From Spirochaetia bacterium UBA5368 (GTDB lineage Bacteria; Spirochaetota; UBA4802; UBA5368): a stretch of 11,409 nt of DNA. The stretch's first letter is position 1, and each line of letters starts with the position of its first letter. The notes under the pieces were generated by a model that saw only the letters and a list, made by a program, of their open reading frames with translations, searched no databases and was not told the origin of the DNA. Positions 1 to 5,346 of the stretch are shown here, piece by piece. The stretch spans positions 1 through 11,409 of the forward strand of contig DHPI01000044.1 of the NCBI GenBank assembly GCA_002407865.1, in the 5' to 3' direction. A program made the translations under genes and the position numbers.

Positions 1-41
1 CGCTGACCGTATAACATCAAAAGACTGTATACTCTCTACGG

Positions 42-215
42 ATGATAACCGGAGAACACTTATCTGCCCCGGCGGTTTCACAACAGGGACAGGTGATGCT
101 GTTCACGATCACGGGAATTTCTTCTACAGGTTTTATATTCCTTCCACTTACTATCTGGACTATCGTCTGCATTGCGCACAACTTCAGAAAACTTGCGAAA
201 CTGCAGTACGGTTAA
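42..215 (+). CDS. Possible small single-pass membrane protein (57 aa), weak
   Basis: The ATG at 42 opens 57 codons ending at TAA 213-215. The predicted peptide has a polar N-terminus of about 17 residues, one hydrophobic stretch (about residues 18-45) and a basic tail (HNFRKLAKLQYG), which is the layout of a one-pass inner-membrane peptide or the last segment of a larger membrane protein. In-frame ATG (102) and GTG (99) codons lie just before the hydrophobic stretch, so a shorter 38-39 residue product is also possible. An in-frame TAA at 12-14 precludes a longer upstream extension in this frame. No convincing ribosome binding site precedes position 42. A different frame (2-373) is also open across this region, so the coding frame is uncertain. 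No family recognised. Confidence 0.25.
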   Translation: MITGEHLSAPAVSQQGQVMLFTITGISSTGFIFLPLTIWTIVCIAHNFRKLAKLQYG

Positions 216-233
216 CAGCCGCTAAAGACACCA

Positions 234-262
234 AATGCCGGGTTAATAAAGACTCCGGCATT
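234..262. repeat. Stem-loop, 8-bp perfect arms
   Basis: AATGCCGG (234-241) is perfectly complementary to CCGGCATT (255-262) across a 13-base loop. It lies about 20 bases after the stop of the small ORF on the plus strand, so it could terminate that transcript, but no run of T follows directly. Role not determined. Confidence 0.4.
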
Positions 263-398
263 CTTCATGCGGTTTATATATGGACTGCAGCGGTTTTTCA
301 GTGCAGTTCCGATGCGGTTGCTCTTATTTCAAAAAGTAAATCGACTTTTGCGACAGACTCGCGTGTTCTATGAAGCGGCGTGCCAATTAAGCAATAAG

Positions 399-427
399 GC
401 GGGCGAATACAGAACGTATAAGCCCGC
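399..427 (-). terminator. Probable terminator of the flavoprotein operon
   Basis: A GC-rich hairpin begins 10 bases after the flavoprotein stop codon on the minus strand. GCGGGC (399-404) pairs with GCCCGC (422-427). Inside it ATAC (407-410) pairs with GTAT (416-419) around a 5-base loop, separated from the outer stem by a 2x2 mismatch. In the minus direction the hairpin is followed by a moderately T-rich tract (CTTATTGCTTAATT) rather than a clean T-run. Confidence 0.5.
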
Positions 428-437
428 ATGAGAATAT

Positions 438-1631
438 TCAGTTATTAAGAAACCTTGAAAAATCTATTCCAAATTGATACGCGTTTTGCAATGAATCATT
501 ATCAGGATTCCATAATGCTTTACATTCAGATTCCATAACTTTAAAACCAGATTTTATTAAATGATCGTTTATTATTTTCAATGACTCTCCACTCCAGCCG
601 TAACAGCCGAAAGCGGCCGACTTCTTGTTCTTGAACTGCAGCCCCTGTATCTGATCGAGTATGGCCGCCACCGAAGAGAGTACGCTGCGGTTGATCGTCG
701 GTGAGCCAACAAGGATGCCCTTGGACTTGAAGACTTCGGTGATCACGTCGTTTTTATCGGTGGTGGCCACATTGAACAACCTGACGGTGGTCAAGGGATC
801 GGCTTCCCGCAAACCTTCCGCGATGTGCTCGGCAAGAATGCGTGTTCCGTTCCACATGGTGTCATACAGTATCGTTATTTGGTTTTCCTGATAATTCTCA
901 GCCCAGTTGAGGTACTTTTCCACGATCTGCATCGGGTTGTCGCGCCATATGACGCCGTGGCTCGTGCAGATGATGTCCAAGGGCAGATTGAGCGAGACAA
1001 ACTCCTTGATTTTTTTCGACACAAGAGGGCTGAAGGGCGTGAGAATGTTTGCATAGTATTTGATGCATTCAGCCCATAGCGCTTTCTCGTCGGCCAGATC
1101 GTTGAAAAGACCGCTCGATGCGTAATGCTGGCCGAAAGCGTCGTTGCTGAAGAGAATATTATCGCCGGTGAGGTAGCTGAACATGGTATCCGGCCAATGG
1201 AGCATCGGCGCTTCGATGAAGATGATTTCCTTCGAACCCAGGGACAATCTGTCGCCCGTCTTTACCTGCTTGAAATTCCAGTCGCGGTGATAGAGACCCT
1301 TCAGGGACTTTATGCCGTTTGCCGTGCAATAAATCGGCTTGTCGGGCACCATGTCCATGAGATAGGGCAGCGCGCCGCTATGATCCGGCTCGGCATGATT
1401 CGAGATGATGTAATCGATTTTTGACGGGTCGATCGCCGCCGTGAGGTTGTCGATGAATTCCTTGGCGAAGGGGGTCCATACCGTGTCGATAAGGACCGTC
1501 TTTTCCTCCCTGATGAGATACGAGTTGTATGATGATCCGCTGAAGGTGGAATATTCGCTCCCGTGGAACTTGCGGAGTTCCCAATCCATTTTCCCCGTCC
1601 AGTAGACGTTGTTTTTGATATTATAAGCCAT
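438..1631 (-). CDS. A-type flavoprotein / flavodiiron protein (O2 and/or NO reductase)
   Basis: A 397-residue flavodiiron protein of the FprA type: an N-terminal metallo-beta-lactamase-like domain with a di-iron centre followed by a flavodoxin domain. Visible iron ligands follow the classic pattern: H79-x-E81-x-D83-H84, H145, D164 and H225 (TSHG). The flavodoxin domain begins at about residue 252 (ITILYDTMWNGT, the FMN phosphate loop) and runs to the C-terminus. No rubredoxin domain is present, so electrons must come from a separate rubredoxin or similar donor. Family members are cytoplasmic and reduce O2 to water or NO to N2O in anaerobes; which substrate is used cannot be read from sequence. 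The ATG start is supported by AGAGG six bases upstream. It is the last gene of the five-gene operon, 26 bases after the DUF6448 gene, and looks intact. Confidence 0.95.
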   Translation of the reverse strand: MAYNIKNNVYWTGKMDWELRKFHGSEYSTFSGSSYNSYLIREEKTVLIDTVWTPFAKEFIDNLTAAIDPSKIDYIISNHAEPDHSGALPYLMDMVPDKPIYCTANGIKSLKGLYHRDWNFKQVKTGDRLSLGSKEIIFIEAPMLHWPDTMFSYLTGDNILFSNDAFGQHYASSGLFNDLADEKALWAECIKYYANILTPFSPLVSKKIKEFVSLNLPLDIICTSHGVIWRDNPMQIVEKYLNWAENYQENQITILYDTMWNGTRILAEHIAEGLREADPLTTVRLFNVATTDKNDVITEVFKSKGILVGSPTINRSVLSSVAAILDQIQGLQFKNKKSAAFGCYGWSGESLKIINDHLIKSGFKVMESECKALWNPDNDSLQNAYQFGIDFSRFLNN

Positions 1632-1657
1632 GTCGATCCTCTCCCATCGGTTTGTCG

Positions 1658-2380
1658 TTATGCGCTTTTCCGGCGCCGTATGATGTACATTATGACCATG
1701 CCTATCACGATGCCCGCGACGAGGAGCAGAATGCTGTGCAGCACGGCGTCGTGGCCTCCCGCATGCAAACCGTGCGCGTCATGCGCCCCTTCCGCGTGAT
1801 GGCCTCCCTCCTTGGTCGTCAGGTTGTAGAGGCCCTCGACGAAATGCACGTATTCGACATAGGCCTTAACGTATTCCCTGCCAGCGGCAACGTCGTTTAC
1901 GGGGAAAGCTTTCTTCGTCATCACTCGCGAGAAATACGCGTCGAGCCGGGCCTTCGTCGTTTTCGCGAGTAGCGCGGTGACGCCCTCCAATTTGCCGCTT
2001 TCGATCGATTTGTCCGCCTCCACGACACCGGGGTTGAGTTCTGTCCCGGCCGACTTGAGGCCGGCATACGGGGCCCCCTCTCCGGCCCTATGGATTCTCA
2101 CCAGTGTCTCGAAGAAATCCCTGTCGGCCTTTTCGCCATTCCCCGCTTTCGTCCGCCCGGCAACCGCTTTGTCGAACGCCGCGATGATATCTTTCTCATC
2201 CCCCTTCTGCACCCAGATGAGAACGTAGTTAGCGTTTTTCTCTTCCAGGGCCTTTTTTGCCGCAAGTATCACCGGTCCGTCCAGGGTGTCGCAATGGCTT
2301 CTCCCTTCCTGTGAAAACATGACGGTAATCATGAGAACCATGATGACGGTTGCCGTTTTTACGATTCTTGATTTACTCAT
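1658..2380 (-). CDS. DUF6448 family protein with His-rich linker and C-terminal membrane anchor
   Basis: A 240-residue exported protein. A signal peptide or anchor spans about residues 8-26. The mature part begins with SHCDTLDGP (H29, C30, D31), followed by ETLVRIHRAGEGAPY in the middle and AGREYV...HFVEGL towards the end, the signature of the uncharacterised DUF6448 family. The C-terminus has a linker with seven histidines (about residues 194-215), a hydrophobic helix (about 216-234) and a basic tail RRRKSA, so the domain is probably held at the outer face of the inner membrane. The His, Cys and Asp residues could bind metal or haem, but that is inference. It starts 18 bases after the hemerythrin gene, with AAGGAG eight bases before the ATG. 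A paralogue without the anchor lies at 9477-10061. Function unknown; operon context suggests a role in NO or O2 stress. Confidence 0.8.
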   Translation of the reverse strand: MSKSRIVKTATVIMVLMITVMFSQEGRSHCDTLDGPVILAAKKALEEKNANYVLIWVQKGDEKDIIAAFDKAVAGRTKAGNGEKADRDFFETLVRIHRAGEGAPYAGLKSAGTELNPGVVEADKSIESGKLEGVTALLAKTTKARLDAYFSRVMTKKAFPVNDVAAGREYVKAYVEYVHFVEGLYNLTTKEGGHHAEGAHDAHGLHAGGHDAVLHSILLLVAGIVIGMVIMYIIRRRKSA

Positions 2381-2398
2381 GGTGATGTCTCCTTTTTG

Positions 2399-2953
2399 TT
2401 ATTTGAGGTATGCATCGCGCAGTTCGTGCAACAACGTGTGGTACTTCTCATGAACGCCTTCGCCGGTTTCCTCCCTCTCGATACGTTCAAAATCGTCCCC
2501 TATCCTTTTCTGTTCCTCCGGAGAAAGCTTCTGATCGGCCATGACGAAAAGCACGTTGTTTTCCTTGTGGATATGTTCGGTGAGCAGTTCCACGTAACCC
2601 CGTGCGTTTTTGATGAACCCGGTGGATGCGTCCGCCGAACCCTTCCGCAGTCCGTTCAGCGCCTTGTCCATGTTCATGACGAAATTTCTCCCCATGACGT
2701 GTTCGCTGAGCATGACGCCTATGGGCCCACCCTCGCGGGGGATGCCGGCTGCCTCGAGGGCGGGAAAGAGCACCTTCTCCTCCTTGGCGTGGTGGCACCC
2801 GTCGGCGAAGGACCGGATGAAATCGATGATCTGTGTGATGCGCGCATCATCGGCCTTCCCCGTTTTCTCCATGCCGTCGCATACGGCTCCGATGACGTCG
2901 AGCATCACGAGAATCAGTTCATGTTCTTCCATTAATATTTCCGTCGGTTTCAT
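2399..2953 (-). CDS. Hemerythrin HHE-domain protein
   Basis: A 184-residue soluble protein with the four-helix hemerythrin fold pattern. Candidate di-iron ligands appear in the expected order: H11 (EEHELI), H54/H55 with E58/E59 (CHHAKEEKVLFP), H85 (LSEHV), and H127/H129 with E131 (EHIHKENNVLF). Residues about 145-184 form a charged helical tail. Proteins of this type bind O2 or NO at a non-haem di-iron site and act as sensors, carriers or scavengers, or in repair of iron centres damaged by NO. The gene is in the middle of the operon, 1 base from the NorB-like gene (minus-strand start 2953, upstream stop at 2955) and 18 bases before the DUF6448 gene. AAGGAG lies seven bases upstream of the ATG. 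It appears intact. The biochemical role (sensor or detoxifier) cannot be decided from sequence. Confidence 0.92.
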   Translation of the reverse strand: MKPTEILMEEHELILVMLDVIGAVCDGMEKTGKADDARITQIIDFIRSFADGCHHAKEEKVLFPALEAAGIPREGGPIGVMLSEHVMGRNFVMNMDKALNGLRKGSADASTGFIKNARGYVELLTEHIHKENNVLFVMADQKLSPEEQKRIGDDFERIEREETGEGVHEKYHTLLHELRDAYLK

Positions 2954-2954
2954 G

Positions 2955-3467
2955 TCATTTCTCCTTTTTTATGAATGAAATCCTTATCCCTTTGCTTAGG
3001 AAGGCCAGGAGACAGAAGGCGCCGCACGTGAAAATGATGTCCGGTCCCATCCTGAGCCACGAGGCGGTTCGTATGAATTCGCCGCTGGCGATCTCCGGGC
3101 TCCGCGCGTACCACATCCCCTTGTCAACCGCGTGATAGAACTGGTAGAATCTCGACGGGATGAGGCTCACGAGCGTCATGAGCAGTATGCCGCCGTTAAG
3201 GCCCCAGAAGCTCCATTTGGGCAGCGGATCGGACCATGCCGCTTTTTTGAAAACGTGCCGCACGGAGAACAGCATAAGGGCGATGGCTAGCAGTCCATAC
3301 ATCCCGAAAAGCGCGGTGTGGGTGTGGATTGGCGTTGTGTTAATGCCCTGGATGAAATACAGAATGATCGGCGGTTTGTCCCGTTTGATCATGTAGCCGC
3401 CGAAAATCAGCACCCCGAAACAAATGACCAGAAGAAAAAGCAGCAGCGCCTTCAATCGTGGTTTCAT
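2955..3467 (-). CDS. Short NorB C-terminal-like membrane protein (haem-copper oxidase superfamily fragment)
   Basis: A 170-residue protein with four predicted membrane helices (about 7-26, 47-68, 84-104 and 141-160). From about residue 44 on it resembles the C-terminal part of quinol-dependent nitric oxide reductase: the HTHTALFGMYG stretch (H48, H50) matches the helix carrying the paired haem b and haem b3 ligands (HGHxAxFG in NorB), and MWYARSPE followed by WLRMGPDIIF matches the segment near the NorB C-terminus. The helices that supply the other haem ligand and the FeB histidines are absent, so it cannot be a complete reductase alone. It has its own start, AGAGGG eight bases upstream, and sits tightly within the operon, so it looks like a standalone gene rather than debris. 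It may bind haem, sense NO, or partner another subunit; all of these are inference. Confidence 0.75.
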   Translation of the reverse strand: MKPRLKALLLFLLVICFGVLIFGGYMIKRDKPPIILYFIQGINTTPIHTHTALFGMYGLLAIALMLFSVRHVFKKAAWSDPLPKWSFWGLNGGILLMTLVSLIPSRFYQFYHAVDKGMWYARSPEIASGEFIRTASWLRMGPDIIFTCGAFCLLAFLSKGIRISFIKKEK

Positions 3468-3482
3468 CGAACAATCCCTCTT

Positions 3483-4079
3483 TTATTTTTTTGCAGGTGC
3501 CGCCATTAGCACCTTGATTGTTTCTCCAAGTCTTTCACCCTCGGCGACGATATCGAAGGAAAGCCCTGTCAGACGCCACTTCGTCACCAGTATGCGATAC
3601 GCGCCCATGATGATCAGCGAGAGTTGTTCATCGGATTGACCGGGATCAATGATCCCGTTCGCCTGACCCGATCGTATTATTTTTTGCAACGAACCCTGGG
3701 TGATCTCCATGATCGATAAAACCATGCCCGCAAGCTTCTTGTTGTCCCTGAATACCTCTTCTGAAAAAATCGCCGTGGTCAACAGCGGATTCTTCTGAAA
3801 ACGTCGCAACGTGCTCCCGTATAACGCCACGATGGCATCGAGCGGCTCCCGGCGGTCATCCATCGATCGTTCCATGCCCTTGATGACATCGATTTTGAAG
3901 CCATCGAGAATGGCCGTAAGGATGTCCTGTTTCTTTTTGAAATGACGATAAATGCCCGGCTCGGTAATCCCCACCTCCCTGGCTATGTTCTTCATCGTCA
4001 GGTTGTGGAATCCCTTCTTTTCGATGACCCGCAGCGACGCCGCGATAATCTCCTGTTTTCTTTCCGGTTTTACATTCAT
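3483..4079 (-). CDS. TetR/AcrR family transcriptional regulator
   Basis: A 198-residue TetR-type repressor from the ATG at 4079. The N-terminal helix-turn-helix is plain: KQEIIAASLRVIEKKGFHNLTMKNIAREVGITEPGIYRHFKKKQDIL (about residues 8-54), ending in the typical YRHFKKK recognition region. The rest is an all-helical ligand-binding and dimerisation domain that diverges as usual in this family. A TTG codon at 4097 would add six residues (MKEPTS), but it would leave a leader of only about nine bases after the predicted promoter and has no ribosome binding site, so the ATG is preferred even though its own site is also weak (GAAAGAA). It is first in the operon, 15 bases before the NorB-like gene, so it probably autoregulates and controls the NO/O2 genes. 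The inducer is unknown. Confidence 0.92.
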   Translation of the reverse strand: MNVKPERKQEIIAASLRVIEKKGFHNLTMKNIAREVGITEPGIYRHFKKKQDILTAILDGFKIDVIKGMERSMDDRREPLDAIVALYGSTLRRFQKNPLLTTAIFSEEVFRDNKKLAGMVLSIMEITQGSLQKIIRSGQANGIIDPGQSDEQLSLIIMGAYRILVTKWRLTGLSFDIVAEGERLGETIKVLMAAPAKK

Positions 4080-4112
4080 GCTCGTTGGTTCTTTCAAATG
4101 TTAGTGGACGAT

Positions 4113-4141
4113 AATTTATGAAGCACAATAATCTTTGTCAA
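4113..4141 (-). promoter_or_regulatory. Sigma70-type promoter of the TetR-flavoprotein operon
   Basis: On the minus strand a perfect -35 TTGACA (4136-4141) is followed after exactly 17 bases by TAAATT (4113-4118, 4 of 6 matches to the -10 consensus). Transcription would start near 4106, giving a leader of about 27 bases to the ATG at 4079. The surrounding DNA is AT-rich. A TetR operator would be expected here, but I see only a weak, imperfect symmetry (AATA...TATT) around the -35. Confidence 0.6.
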
Positions 4142-4226
4142 TATTTTTTTGTGAATATAGTAATGATTTTCTGCCGAATTCAAAACTGAAGTGCAACAGG
4201 TAGCAAATAAATGAATGACACCATAA

Positions 4227-4764
4227 GGTCTAAATCCTAAGAGATTAAGCACCACACTAAATCGTAATCGTAGGAAATATTCAAAAAAACGGAAACTGGA
4301 AAGTAATATTGCACTCGAAAATCATATTATACAATCTGTCAAAGATGGAATATCACCCGATGCAATATTTGGAAGTTGAAATTAACCCATAAAAATGCTC
4401 CAGATATGCGTATAAGCTATGAATCTATCTATACGTGGATCTACTTGAAAGCAACTCAAAGAGATGATTTATATACATATCTTGCCCGTGGAGTGAAAAA
4501 GCGGCAGAGAAGGCTTAATACGCGAGGATCCCGCATACAAATTCCAGACAGAATTAGCATTCATAGCCGGCCGAAATCTGTAGAAAACCGAAATAGGATA
4601 GGTCACTGGGAAGGAGATACTATCACTGGGAAAGGGGATCAGGGTTATATTACTACTCTTGTTGAGCGAAAGACCTTGTTCCTCGCAGCTGGTCTTATGA
4701 TAAATAAAGAACCCGCAACGTGCAATAGAGCTATTCTTGAAGCATACGCAAATATCCCTAATAA
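4227..4764 (+). pseudogene. IS30-family transposase remnant, frameshifted and interrupted
   Basis: Two plus-strand pieces of one IS30-type transposase. The first (4227-4379) reads GLNPKRLSTTLNRNRRKYS, a decayed form of the family's SPSTISRELKRN helix-turn-helix region, then KDGISPDAIFGS before a stop. The reading frame then shifts, and from 4376 continues KLTHKNAP...ISYESIYTWIY, RGSRIQIPDRISI, and GHWEGDTITG...YITTLVERKTLF, which holds the first part of the DDE catalytic core including the WEGD aspartate. The N-terminus before 4227 is not readable in frame. The 3' part is cut at 4764 by the IS5-family insertion, and after that insertion only a few codons (KYEN, stop) could continue, so the rest of the catalytic core is missing. 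The element is non-functional. A possible left end lies near 4181-4199 but cannot be confirmed without the right end. Confidence 0.8.
4762..4764. repeat. Target-site duplication, left copy (TAA)
   Basis: TAA immediately outside the left inverted repeat of the IS5-family derivative, matched by TAA at 5303-5305 outside the right repeat. Three bases alone could match by chance; the call rests on exact placement against both repeat ends. Confidence 0.55.
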
Positions 4765-5302
4765 GGGTTTCCTGAAAAACTCAGATTGCCCATTTTTTCT
4801 TTAAAAATAGCCCGTTCAGATCACCTAAGAGCATCCGAAACAGAGCGACAAAAATATCTCTGAGCATCTTTTCCAGATTCATCACCAGCACGATCAGAGC
4901 AATCGACGTCTCACTCGTCGGGCGAAGCTTCATCATAATACGGTTCATCCCGTACTTTCGTTTCGAAGTACTAAAACTACATTCAATCGAATTTCTCATA
5001 GAGCTATCATGGCGTTCTATTTTCCGATCAGCAGCCCGATTCTTCCCCGGCCTGCCCAACTTCGGCCCGGAGAGCCGAATTCCCCGTTCTTCGCAGTACT
5101 GCAAGTTGTCTCGATTCCGATATAACCGGTCAGCCAAAACCGCTCTCGGATAACAGCCTGTACGATCTCGATATCTCTCAATCTGCCCTATCAAAAGCGT
5201 CGTCTCGTTGTAACTATCCCATGAAAGCTCTTCAAGAATATGGCAGCCATTGATTCTCGATACCGCAATTTTTCCAGCAGTTTCGACTTTTTCAGAAAGC
5301 CC
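4765..5302 (-). mobile_element. Internally deleted IS5-family element with both ends intact (538 bp)
   Basis: The ends are inverted repeats: GGGTTTCCTGAAAAACTC reading in from 4765 and GGGCTTTCTGAAAAAGTC reading in from 5302, matching at 15 of the first 18 positions. TAA lies just outside both ends (4762-4764 and 5303-5305), consistent with the 3-bp TNA duplications of some IS5-family groups. The interior carries only the C-terminal half of a transposase, while family elements are usually 0.8-1.7 kb, so the copy is an internal-deletion derivative. It could be mobilised only by a full-length relative elsewhere. It sits inside the IS30 remnant. Confidence 0.75.
4781..5302 (-). pseudogene. IS5-family transposase, C-terminal half only
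   Basis: The minus-strand frame is open from the right inverted repeat (5302) to a stop at 4781 that lies within the left repeat, about 173 codons. Recognisable family segments are GKIAVSRINGCHILEELSWD and SYNETTLLIGQIERYRD (about codons 10-47), then YPRAVLADRLYRNRDNLQYC, IRLSGPKLGRPGK, and RNSIECSFS...KRKYGMNRI, which carries the last catalytic glutamate, followed by TSETSIALIVLVMNLEK. The N-terminal domain and the first catalytic aspartate are absent, lost in a deletion whose junction lies just inside the right repeat. A TTG at 5194 could start a 137-residue product, but it would not be an active transposase. Confidence 0.8.
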
Positions 5303-5305
5303 TAA
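5303..5305. repeat. Target-site duplication, right copy (TAA)
   Basis: Partner of the TAA at 4762-4764. Removing the element and one copy restores an uninterrupted CCTAATAAGTATGAAAAT junction in the IS30 remnant. Confidence 0.55.
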
Positions 5306-5346
5306 GTATGAAAATTGAGATTTTCAAGAAGTTTCTTTTCCGTACG

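Larger units (their letters stand above)
1..437. other. Left-edge region without a firm gene
   Basis: Apart from the weak 57-codon ORF, this stretch holds one frame (starting at position 2) that stays open for about 124 codons to a TGA ending near 373. It has no ATG and an unconvincing cysteine-scattered translation, so it could be the tail of a gene beginning outside the window or chance. Two inverted repeats are visible (234-262 and 399-427, listed separately), and a weaker ACTGCA/TGCAGT pair lies between them. Nothing else is recognised. Confidence 0.4.

Noticed and set aside
2396..2935. Plus-strand frame of 179 codons
   Set aside because: Exactly antisense to the hemerythrin gene, whose di-iron motifs and ribosome site are clear.
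4119..4145. Imperfect AATA...TATT symmetry around the -35 as a TetR operator
   Set aside because: Only about five or six bases per arm match, which is expected by chance in such AT-rich DNA.
5309..5326. TGAAAAT/ATTTTCA hairpin after the diguanylate cyclase stop
   Set aside because: The stem is entirely A/T-rich apart from one G-C pair and has no T-run in the minus direction, so it is too weak to call a terminator.
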